From: Eublepharis macularius | Taxonomy: Eukaryota > Chordata > Lepidosauria > Squamata > Eublepharidae | NCBI RefSeq assembly: GCF_028583425.1 | Contig: NC_072791.1 | Coordinates: 197,880,311 to 197,944,310, forward strand | Length of the DNA: 64,000 nt | Direction of reading: 5' to 3' | Shown here: positions 45,701 to 57,700 of the stretch, piece after piece | Layout: each line of letters starts with the position of its first letter | Position numbering within the stretch: position 1 is the stretch's first letter | The notes under the pieces: model-generated | Told to the model about the DNA's origin: nothing | What the model saw: the letters and a program-made list of their open reading frames with translations, nothing else | The model's database searches: none | Position numbers and translations under genes: made by a program

Positions 45701-48700
45701 CTGTATTGAAAGGGAAAAAACTTAATTGTGACTTAATGTATTTGAACTGAAATTACAGCATTGTTCAATTGACTAGTTCAGAACTGAAATTTTGCTGTGA
45801 TAAATAAGCTCACGTAGCAGAAGGATAATACAGATGCAACCCAAGCACTGATGAAATCAATGGTTCAATCTGCCTTCATTTTAATTGGCCCAAGTTTGGA
45901 CTAAGTCAGTAATATTCCACTGAATGAAATTTTTTATATTTGTGACAAATAAAGTATGCATTATATTTATGCATTATAAATTATCTTTATAGAAAAATAT
46001 ATTTGACAAACTGCCATTTTCCATTTTGCTTTTGCAAATTAATTCCTGATTTAAGCACAGACAAATGCAAATTGTTGGACTACTGCTGCACATTCTATGC
46101 AGGACTGCCTCCAAAATTTGACCAGGGTCCACAATCGGTTCAAAATGTGGCCACTGGAGTTCTAACACAGACTGTCCGTGGGAAACAAAGAATTCCAGTA
46201 CTGTGTCAGCTCCACTGGTTGTTAGTTTGTTTCCAAACACAATCCAAAATGCTGCTGGTGGTGACCTCCAAACCCCTATTAGCATCAGGGTGCCCAAAGG
46301 ATCACCTCTATCCTTATATATCATGATGACCTCAGATCTTTATCCGATGTTCTGAGCCATGTGCACACAATGAGGGAAGGAAAAAGTGTGGGTATATGGG
46401 GCAGGCCCATGAGTGTCATGGCAGCCACAAAATTCTGAGCAGCCCTAAATGCTGGTGAAGATTCTCCAGAAAAACCATATCCATCACTGTAAATGATTTG
46501 GTCAACTCAAGTTGAGAGTTCAATGGCCAGCAGGGTGGGCAGTGCACTAGCAGAATATCTACTGTCTATAATAAGGCTCATACAAGGCAGACATATTCAG
46601 TGCTGGAAGACTGGCAGGCAGGGCACATGCCTTATATCACGTAGTGCCACTGATCTCTCTATCCCTGTATTGTTTGCTCTGAGTGGCAGTATCTCGTCAA
46701 GGTCTGAGCCAAAGAAAGGCTGACAGAGATCCTTAATCAGGAGATATGGATTACTGAACCTGGGACCTCTAATATGCAAAGGATAGGTTCTCCCCACTGA
46801 GCCTGTACCCCAGAATAAGTGATCGAATATCTCAGTTAGACAATGGCAACCCCAATTCCCTGTCCACCAGGCTTGGTCTGCAGCGTGCCGAGGTCCTTGA
46901 TGGACAAAGCAGAGCCTACTCTTCCTGACTTTTACATTTCATTTTGCCCAGACTTTAAATTAAGGGGTTCTATCTTTTTTATCTGTTTTATAGCCTGCTC
47001 CTAAGCCTAAAGACTGTTTTATCATCATTTTAGATGGATCCATTTAATGAGCTTTTATGCTCTCTGTTGCAATTAGCATGACTGTTATTGACTTGAATTG
47101 TTGTATTGATTTTCTTTGGTGTGATTGGTTTTTATTGTCTGTTTGGTTTTGTAAGACTCATCAAGCCAATCTGGAGAGGTGGAATATAAATTTTATAAAT
47201 AAATAAGTACTTACAATTTGTATGACATGGGTTTCTTGCAGTTTTAAGTTAGCACAATGATTTCTATGTTTCTTGTCTTTCTCTAATTCCTGATAGACTC
47301 GATCTGCTTCTATCATTTTATGAAGAGTCTCTTTAGCTTCTCGTTTCTCCTGTTTTTCTTTTTCTTCTTTCGTTTTCATCTATAAATAATATAATCCAAT
47401 TTAAATCATATGGCTTTGAAACTAGATATTAATTTCCTTACATATATTATTTTTGACTATCTTCAACATCCCATGCAAGTTGCTTAGGATAATAATATTT
47501 TACTGTAACTGAAACCTATTAAGAGTGATTAATTGGGGGGGAGGGAAATGGACCAGTGACAGAAGGTACAAAAAAAGCGTCTGGATTTTTTCTTACCACA
47601 TTAATTCTGTGTTCTGTGATTGATTTCAAATCAGCTTTCTTCTTTTCTTCTTTTTCTGTGAGTTCTCTCTCACGCTCCTCTTCTGCTTCTGCGATTTCCC
47701 TAGCAATACGCTCATCTTCAGTATCAATCTTCTCTTTCATCTGTGCCAGGAGGCGCTTAGTAATATTTTCTCTGTTTTCCTCTATTTCCCTGCAAAAGTA
47801 CCACAGTTAGTATAGTGATTCCCTGTGTGCTTTAAGAGGGTCTGAAGCATGCCTTGGAAAATTAATCAACTATAGTGGATACAGCCCCTACACAATACCC
47901 GTCAGAAGGGCTCTTTTCAGCAGTGACCCCCTTATCTTTGACTATGTATGAGCACTGACATCATCCTGGTGGAGTCAGGGTGCCCCTGAACTCTTTGAAA
48001 AAGGCCGCCCTGAATCTACAGTGGAATTCCTAAAAGCACAGACCCATCCTTGAGCTCTCAATGACAGGACAAACGGAAGAGCAGGATGGAAGGCAAGGTT
48101 ATTAATTAAGCAATCCCATAATGACAAGGAAAATGCCTCCCCATTTTTCTGATCAAGCAAGTATGTCTCTGAGCATAAGAATGAATGAAGTGTGCTTCCA
48201 GTTTTAATCTAGAAAATCTGAGTCCCCAGTACTGAGAGTTAGGGGGAAAATGAATGTGTGTAATGTGCAGCTGACACAGGAGGAAACTTTACTGAAACTT
48301 AATTAAGCTAGACCTGCTACTCAAACATTTCTGTATATTGGCTCAAAATTATTAATTGTTTATTATGTAGATAAAAAGTAAGCCAGTAAGAGCTGTGCAT
48401 GATGGAGGGGCAGGCGTGCCTTCCACTCTCCTTCCAGAATGTGGGTAATGCCAATTAAAGTACAGGCGCTCCATGCGGATGCCCAGCTAAGCAGACGCCA
48501 TGTTTGTACACTGCCTTTCCTCTTCTTTTAGTCAAAGAGCTGCATGAATCAAGTGCCCCCAACACATCTGTAAGGAGGATTTTTTATTTTATTTTACTTC
48601 ATTTATACCCCCTGTTACGACCTGTACTTTCTTTGGGGTAGATTTTTCTTTTAATCTTCCCCTTACGCCCTCTGGGTAGTTTGCTGCCACCAGGAATATA

Positions 48701-51700
48701 TTATTCCAAAATATTTTATTCAAATTTCCCCTTTGGTAACGTGTTTAAGCGTCAGGCTCCTTCGTGGTTCTATGTGGCCCTGAGGATATGAATGGGATAT
48801 AGCAATGACAGCTACACTGGGATATAACAAAATAAATGTTTATTTTTCAAGAAGTGTATTGGTTTCAAAAAAGTAGTTCTTAGTTCTTAAAGTTACTTCC
48901 TTTAGTCTCAGTCACACAGTTGGCCTCTCTTTCCCTGACTGAGTGTCCTTTCACAAACATGCTCAGTTCAGGTTCCACACAGGTTATATTTCTGTCATAA
49001 ATACTTCAGTATACTCAGGCAGCACACAGCTAGCCTGCTTTCTTCTGACTGAAACCTTTTCTCTCTGCTCTCTCAGAGCCAAGCTACAAGTGACATTTTT
49101 CACGTGAAGGACACTTGATCGTTTTCGCAAGTTTTTCTGGGAACTGAAGTCCCTCTCCCCCACCCCTTTTCCTTCTGTTCCTTCCCCTCTCTGTTAGAAT
49201 CGCTGCCTGAAGAGCCAGAGAAAGCCTACGGCAACAGCAGCTTTTGCAAATCGTTCCTCCAGTCACAAGCCTGCTCGCAACGATCTTTGGGGGGCGGGCA
49301 GCTGCAACTTTCTCCCTTCCCTGGGCGTCCTGCTCAGCTTCACCGACATGTCAGCTTTCTGCAGAGCAGCTCCCCGGGAGCAAGACTATTTGCAAAAGCT
49401 GCTGCCGCCGCTGGCCTTCTCTGGCTCTTCAGACAGCGATTCTAACAGAGAGGGGAAGGAACAGAAGGAAAAGGGGCGGGGGAGAGGGACTTCAGTTCCC
49501 AGAAAAACTTGCGAAAACAATCAAGTGTCCTTCACGTGAAAAATGTCACTTGTAGCTTGGCTCTCAGTCTAAACTGCATTCACTCCGCCCACAATCTCAG
49601 TCAACCAATCATATTGCTCACTCATTCCTCTCTTTCACCCCCTCTTCACCTAGCTCAAACCAAGCATTTAAAGACACATGCACACATTTACTTGGAATCA
49701 TTACACCCCCCTTTCTCCCCAAAGTGGTCTACATCATTCTCCTCTCCTCTATTTTTCCTCATAACAACCCTGTGATTGGCCCAAGATTACCAAGCAAGCT
49801 TCCATGGCAGTCATGCAGGTTTCCAAGCTTCCATGGCAGAGCAGCGAATCAAACCTGGGTCGCCCAGATCCTAGTCTGTCACTGTAGCTACTACACCACA
49901 CTGGCTCTCTAGTAGAAAGGAAGGTGTCTGTTCTTCCGCTAGACAAAGGTTCTTGCTGGCCCACTCATTGTCTTCACTAGCCTTTTGTTATTTCTATAGC
50001 TAACAACAGGGCAAGCAGATGAACTCCCTTAGCATACTAATTTGCATGCCAGTTTCTCAATTTGCAGCCTGGAGGCAGATTTCTATAAGAGATGTAAATT
50101 TTGTTTTAAAAAGCCACCATTCAAACTATTTCAAACATTATTGGTTTAACCATTAATTAGAAACAGCCTCAGATACAGGGTGGATGATCTTCTCATTTCT
50201 CTCAATGACAACAATGACAACGACAACAACAACAACCTCTCAATGACATCTCCTCCACCCCTGGTCTGATTGTTTAAATGTTCACAGAAATACATAAACA
50301 GTAAACTAATAGCTATTGATTAAACAGCTAATAATTTACATAATTGTCATACAGGGGTTACTTTGGGCAGCAGATTACAAAGGATTTCCTAATTCTAGCT
50401 CTCCTTTATGTGTGTGTGTGTTTTTAATATAGTAACTCGGGGTGTGCACCCCAAAAAGATTCGGGGAAAAGCTTTGGAAAAACCCGAAGCGGCATACCGC
50501 TTCCGATTCAGGTTTCTAAGTAGCTTCGGTATGCTCTGTAAAGATTCGGAGCATACTGAAGTGACGGGGGGGCCACCCCTACCCTCACCCCTTAACCTCA
50601 CCCCACTTACCTGGTCAGGTACACTGGCCAGCTGGCTGGCAGAGAAGGCCTTCCCTGCCACCGCCACACAGCCATGGCTGGCGCCCCTGGCAAAAAGAGA
50701 GGGCCTTCCCTGCCGCCGTTGTTGCGCAGCTGCGGCCGGCATGGCTAGCTGGCTGGCAGAGAGTGCCGTCGCCAACACCGCCACCGGAGGCCAGCAGGGA
50801 GGTGGGTGGGCCTCCTCCTTCAGCACGGTGCCAGGTAAGTGGGGGTGAGGGGGTAAGGGTTACTTGCAAAAGGGCCCTTTAAACTTAACCCCCAGGGCCC
50901 AAAAACTTCCCGAAGCATTACGAAGCTTCCAGAAGCATTACTGAGAGTCCATAATTCTCTCAAGCATTCAGTCCACAATACCTCAATATGCAAGACCTGT
51001 TGACGTTAGAATTCAGAATTCTAGAAAACTGTGACTTCTGTGGACTTTGTGCATCACACTGATGGGCTTTGTGTCTGTTCTCAGCTTTGGTCTGGAACTT
51101 CCAAAGCAAACTTTGGTGTGAAAATCCTCTCCCTTAAGAGATGCAGCTTGGACTGTGCACGCCCAGGGGGAAGGAGTCACTCCTTCCTGCTCTGTTCTGC
51201 AACCTTCTCCATGAGATTCTTCTCTCAAGTGCAGTTTCTTTGTTCATATGTTTAAAAAAAATTAAAAATAAATAATTGCTCTTAGTGTACATTGTTAGTC
51301 ATAGACAGTTTGTTTTCAAGTGTATGTAGAATTCAGGATTCTGTGTGTGTGTACATGTGTGTGTGTGTGTGTGTGTTTATTTAATTTAATTTTAATTTAT
51401 TTAAGTTTAATTTATCAGGTGTCTGCTTACCTGAGCATTTCTTCTTCTTTTTGTTTTCTCAGCTTAGCCATAGCTTGTTTTGCATTAAAATGTGCTCGAA
51501 CTTTATCATCTTCTTCTTCTTGTTTTTGTTTTTCTATAGCCCTTAGAATAACTTGGTCAGCAACATGTGCCTTCAAAAAAACCCACAGACAACACATTAT
51601 ACTTACTCATGTAAGCCTCTAAAGTCTCAGAACATTTATCCTGACTAGATATAATGGAGTGACAGATAACATGCAGTCAAACGGGAGCTGGTGAATAACT

Positions 51701-54700
51701 TGGGGAGAAAGACAGTAGGCCAAAGGGAGGAGGGAGACTCTCCTCACCCTCAGCAAGTTGCTTATCGTTAATGAGGGGCCTTTTCTTGAGCTTCAGGGAT
51801 AAATGCAATAGGTCACGTTAATTCCTGTAGGCCCAGTCTCCAGACCCCATCATGGGTTTAATGCTGAAGGGAGGCTTTTGCTGGGCAGAAGGGAAGCAAG
51901 TGGAGAGCTTCCAAACCAGGCTATAGCCAAAGACTGTGACAGTGTGCAGCTCTCTGCTGCCAAAGACTTTCCCTGGAAGCAAAAGAAAAGCATGCATACG
52001 CAATCCTTGGTCGATGACACTTACAGAACAATGTGTCTGGAGGGGGGAAGGTCCATATATACTGACCCTGCAGTATACATGAATGGGGAACAGTCTTTAG
52101 ATTTGCTCGGATTAGATAGCAGCTTTAACAATGGCCCATTTGACAGTCTGGACTGCACTGCAGGCACTGATCCTTCTGATACCTACTCTAACATTTGGAA
52201 CAGTAAAGCTCATCACAATCTCTGTGTGTGGCTTGCACATACTAAACTGGCATGTTCAAACCACTACCTCCCCCCGCCCCCCGCCCAATGTGCCTATGTC
52301 TGGAGGGAGCCACTCTCTGTGTCACTAGCAAATCCTTCTATCTAATAACCAAGGACTGGCCCTGTGCTCATTTTTTAAAAAAATCACAAAACAGCAACTT
52401 AAATATCCTGCCTGGATGAGAAACAGGAAGAGGAGCAGAAGCCAGTGGAAGGGTGTGTGGGGAAGTGGAACTATGTGGGGAGGGGGGGCAGAAGCCAGTT
52501 GGGCGAAAAAGGGGAAGAAAAAGAGCAAGTGGCAGTATAAGTTGAGGAAGTGGAGCCAATGGCAAAATAAGGGGGTAGAGGAAAAACAGTCGGGGAGGGA
52601 GGAGGGCTAGCAAGAGGAGGAATCTTCTATCCCTTGTAAGTCCCCCAACCTCGTCCATCTCTACACAGGCACAGTATATACTGCACTATTTCTTTCCTAT
52701 GCACAAAAGTCACCCTGGGATAACTCGCCTTGTACTAGTTAAAAACAAATCTCTTAGAAACTGGCAGGAGAAGCTTTTAGTTTAGAACCTCTCTTTATTA
52801 AGGACTAAAAAGTATCTCTAGGTTCAAACTTAATTAGTAGGTTTCTGTTATATACCTGATGTGCCCGTTTACGCTCAAGTTTCTCTTCCTGCTTCTTTTG
52901 CTCTTTTTCCTGCTGCTCTTGGTGATGTAACCTTGTCAACATCTGAATCTCTTCTCCTTCTTTTATGCTTTCTAGCCTGCTCAGCTCTGCTAAATGTTCA
53001 TGCTCTTTTATCCTAAAACATGCAATAAGACAAATGTGAGGATTAAGTGTAAAACAGCTATGTCAAAGGTTCCTATTCAATTCATGGAAGTTTTGAATTA
53101 AAGACAGGGAGTAGAAGAGAATCTAAATTAAAACAGGAGTCCAGTTGCCCCTTAAAAGACTAACAAAATTCAGTCCAGCATAAATTTGAATAAATCTCAA
53201 AGGTGCCTGTTTTGGACTCCTGCTTTATTTTGCTGCAACAGACTAAGACAGATATTGTGGCAAGAACAAGCAGGCGATGGAGGAGGAGGAGGAGGAAAGA
53301 GAAAGAGAGACAGAAGGGAACTTTGGACTTATGACTGTCCAGATCCCATATTCTGGCCTCTGTTTAACCTCCCCCCACCCCCAGCTGCCGACATTCGGTA
53401 AAGAGACACAAGCTTTATCTATCTAGTTAGTAGCATGTAAGCTTTGTATTCCCTAAAGTCCCTTATTTGTGACCCCCACAAGAATAATATGGTACTTAAT
53501 TGTGAGATAAGCATAATCTCTTTCACACTGCTATTTTGACTGGACAGGAATACAAATGCCTATCTGTGACCTATATTTTTCCTAAATAATAGTCCTATGG
53601 AGCAACAAACATTTACAGAAAATAAGGTGTAACACCATAAATGTTTAATATGGAATAATCAGTATGGAATGTACAGTATGGCTCTCAACTGCACTCCCCA
53701 GAGGCTATGTTTTCCCCACTGTGAGTGAACATGCCACGTTGAGCTTTAGTTAACCAAACACAAACACTAATGGGATATTTGATTCTTTTCTCTCCAGACA
53801 GGGTTCCTTGGCATTCAAAGATCAACTCTAACCTTTTTACCACAGATTTCAAGGGCCATAACTTGTGGCTCTTTCTTATGTGCCCAGGATAATGCCAAAC
53901 ACCATTTTGGGGTCAGAAAGGAATTTTCTCCAGGCCAGGGATCCTGTAGGGTTTTTTTTGCCTTTCTCTGAGCATTGAGCAGGGATGCATAGAGGTACAG
54001 AGGGTGGACTACATGACCCTTAGGGTACCTCAGCTCTATGTTTCTATGAAGCTAACGTTTTCCTGCTATATAGTTTTTAATAACATGAATCCCCCTCCTT
54101 AGGGATGAGGAATACAAATGCCTATCTGTGACCTATATTTTTCCTAAATAATAGTCCTATGGGGCAAAAATAGAACACAGAGAAAAAACTCTAAATACCT
54201 TCCATCATTAACCCAATTACCTGCAATTAAAGCTTATAGAGAACTGCTGAAGAGACATTCATAGATCTCTTGTTGCACCTGGCCCTCAACAGGGCTTCCT
54301 CTCAAGTAACTGAGCATAGGATGGCAGTTGAACAGTACCATTCAAAGAACAACTTCCTAGGAGTAAGCCCCATTGAAGAGACCTGAGTAGACATGCTTAG
54401 GATTGCTAAGTGGATTTTAAAAAACTTTTCTAATTATAATTACTGTTCCAGTTGCTCCTTGCAAAGCTGTATTCGTTTCCTACGGCATTCTTTAACCTTT
54501 TCCTCCTCTTTTAGTATAGCTTTTTGACGTTCACGTTCTATTTCTTCATCCTTACTCCGGTATAATTTTTGTTTTTTCTTCTGAAATTGAATCTGAGCCT
54601 CCCTTTCTTTTAAGACTTCAGTAAGTAAAAAGGCTCTCTGCAAAATAAAATTGGAACATGTAACTTTTTCTTCTTTTCTTGAATATGCCAAAAATAAATA

Positions 54701-57700
54701 TGAAAAAATAAGCTTAATAAATCATCTACATTACATGGAATCCTTTCACTCTATCACTTTGATAATACTGATCAATTTTGGCTTTTTCAATGGCTTCTTT
54801 TCTCTTCTGTGCCTGGTACTTGGCTTCTTCCAGGTCAATCTTTCTTTTTTCTTCCTCACTCTTCTCGTCACGTTCTTTTTTGACTTTCAGCTTTGCCTGT
54901 GACAAACCCTGCAATACAAAGAAAACTCACCCCTGTTAGGAATAGTATTGGAAGTGAAAGCGTTCAAAAATGGTATTTTTAAAGAGTTATGCCAACAATC
55001 TGTAGGTAGGGTAAACTTTACTTTGAAATTCACTGAAGCGTTCTTCTCTCAAAAGAACACCATCAGGATGGCTTGGATTAGTCCACAGCTACATTGATGG
55101 AAGTCTTGCCATAGACTCCAGTGATGAGATTCAGTCAAATTCCAAATGGTACGTTCCAATCTAGAACTGGGAATTCAGGCTAGCAGCTGAGTGATTTATT
55201 CTGTGTTACTATATCTAATAGTAACATCGTATGTCTAAATAGATAAATAAAGCCATGCCAATCATAAAAATAGCAAAAACAGACTACCTATAGAGAGGGT
55301 AGGGATTTCTACATACTTGTGGAAACTCACTTTTGTTAATCAACCAAAGGGGAGAATTAGCGTGATATAAGAAGCATGTACTAACAATGCCATCTTAGGC
55401 GGAGTCTAGTGAAGTCAATGGGCTTAGAAGGATGTAACTCTGCTTAGGATCACACTGCAAGAGTAGCTGAATGTCAGTTATAGGAAAAAACAGATCTGCC
55501 CAAGCTCAAGAAAGCATAAAGCATCTTGGAGGCAGGAGATCTGGGTGGTGACTGGGAAGTTCTAAATCGTTTATCCTCCCCCTTGCAATTCTTTACAGGT
55601 TTCCAGTTTGTTACTGCTAATAGTAAGCTTGATGGTTGAATGCTCATCAGTAGAGCAGTGGCAGAAAAAGAGAAGCACTGAAAAGGGTTCTGTTCATAGT
55701 GAGAAATCTACACATAAGCATCCATAATAGGTTTCAAATACCTAAAAATAAACTCATCCACAGTTGTCATTTACAATAATAAGCTCAGATACAGTTGTCA
55801 AACAGATAAAATTGTAAGGTTCTCCATCCCCTGAATTATGGACGGTAAGCTTTTGTGTATCCAGTATTTTAATGTAAGTATTCTAACTATAGTAAAGACA
55901 CAGAGGGTCCATTATTGCTGACCATTGGTTAGGTTCCAGGTAGGTAGTCTAAAAGTACATAAACATCCTCAAAAGCAATGGGTATTGTAATACCAAATTA
56001 ATGAGTAATAACTTCCTCCCAGAAGATCAAACTTGACATGTGCAAAGCATATGCTTAAAGGATATGTCCTGTTAGCTAAAGCAATTAAGAAACTGTACTT
56101 AGTCCTTTACTAAAAAAGCACTCTGGTGCTCTATATACCCTAAACATATTTTTTTGTTGAATGAATCGCAGCTTAAGATCCACAGAAGTAACAAGCATAG
56201 CACTGAAGATCTAATCCCACTTGCTTTGGCAAAATTGGGTGATATAACTCCTTACTCCATTTGTTCCTGAAACTCTGCATGTATAAACAAATACTGTAGG
56301 TTTCATTTTTTGCATAGACTCAAAATCAAAAAGAGTCCAGTAGCACCTTTAAGACTAACCAATTTTATTGTAGCATAAGCTTTCGAGAATCACAGTTCTC
56401 TTCGTCAGATGCATGGAGGGCAGAAAGAAACTGGTCAAATATAGAGGAGGAGAGGGGAGGGGAGGAGGAGAGGAGGGATGTAAACAACTCCTTTGATATG
56501 GAGATGCAAACAGCTGTTTGCATCTCCATATCAAAGGAGTTGTTTACATTCCTCCTCCCCTCCCCTCCCCTCCCCTATATTTGACCAGTTTCTTTTGGCC
56601 CTCCATGCATCTGACGAAGAGAACTGTGATTCTCGAAAGCTTATGCTACAATAAAATTGGTTAGTCTTAAAGGTGCTACTGGACTCTTTTTGATTTTGCT
56701 ACTACAGACTAACACGGCTAACTCCTCTGGATCTATGCATAGATTCAGTAAGAGTTTCCAAAAGTAGGGGAGACTCTAAAAAACTCAATGCTGCAGGGCT
56801 ATACCTGGATACCAAAAAAGTTGTAGTTGTAAATATTGCCATTCAGCAAAAGTTAAAGTTGACAAGTCATATCTAGACCTCAGCTGAGAAAAAGACAAAA
56901 ACTTGTCATTATAGTCTATCAATTGATCCAAAGTTTTTAAAAAATCCTGCTCATGAGGAATTAGAATGGCGGGAGATAAAATGACCTCCTCAAATCCACA
57001 ACCATATAGTGTACCACAGGGGGAGAACTGGGCTGGGGGAACATTTTCCAAAGATGCTTTGGTAAAAAGATAGGGACTTTAGACTATACTACTGAATAGT
57101 GTCTGTTGAGGTAAGTATGTTCCTATAAGGTAATTTCTGCATCGTTTAACATGTCATGTTTAAATTTCTTTTGGCCTTTTCAGTATTGTTTAGTTCTCTA
57201 TCAGATTTCTGCTTGCTACTCCATTGTTGAATGTCTCAGCAGTAGCTCACGTTGACTATGTAATCCACTTTGAATCTCAGTGAGAAAAGTGGACTATAAA
57301 TAAAATAAACACATTTATTTGCAGCTTTCAAACCTGTTATAGGAATAACAAAATAATCTATTTGCTTCTCTTACAATCCTCCTTTTCCATAGTACACACA
57401 GCTGCAAATAGCTGTAACCACATTTGATGTCATTGCTTGCCAAGAGAACATAAGGACAACAGAACAGAAGTGTCTCATCTCTATGTCTTATTCTTCCTAC
57501 TAACTGTCTTGCATTACTTATTGTAATACTCTGCATCCCCCAAGAAATTAAGGCTTTTATTCAGACATCTGGTCTACAGTGGTAAACATTCATTCATTCC
57601 ATTATAAACTATATAGGATCTTTTGTATGCTTTGGATTCTGGTGTCACACAAGGTAATATTTGGGCCTAACTTTAAGGGTCTGAGTGCAAATGCATGCAG

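Larger units (their letters stand above)
48578..49910 (-). mobile_element. tRNA-derived SINE (type 1), split by a solo LTR
   Basis: The tail end 'attttacttcatttataccc' at 48589-48612 and the remainder from 49706 ('ctttctccccaaagtggtct' to the tRNA head 'accacactggctct') fit together across the LTR. Read on minus, the head has an A-box-like GTAGTAGCTACAG and B-box GGTTTGATTCG. Confidence 0.8.

Noticed and set aside
49244-49555. 103-codon open frame repeated on the other strand
   Set aside because: Explained by the inverted arms of a foldback MITE.
50395-50848. Overlapping GC-rich open frames of about 145 codons on both strands
   Set aside because: They lie inside a self-complementary hAT-like element, so composition explains them.
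51878-52345. 155-codon plus-strand open frame in CFAP210 intron 5
   Set aside because: No recognisable domain, opposite strand to the gene and no supporting splice structure.
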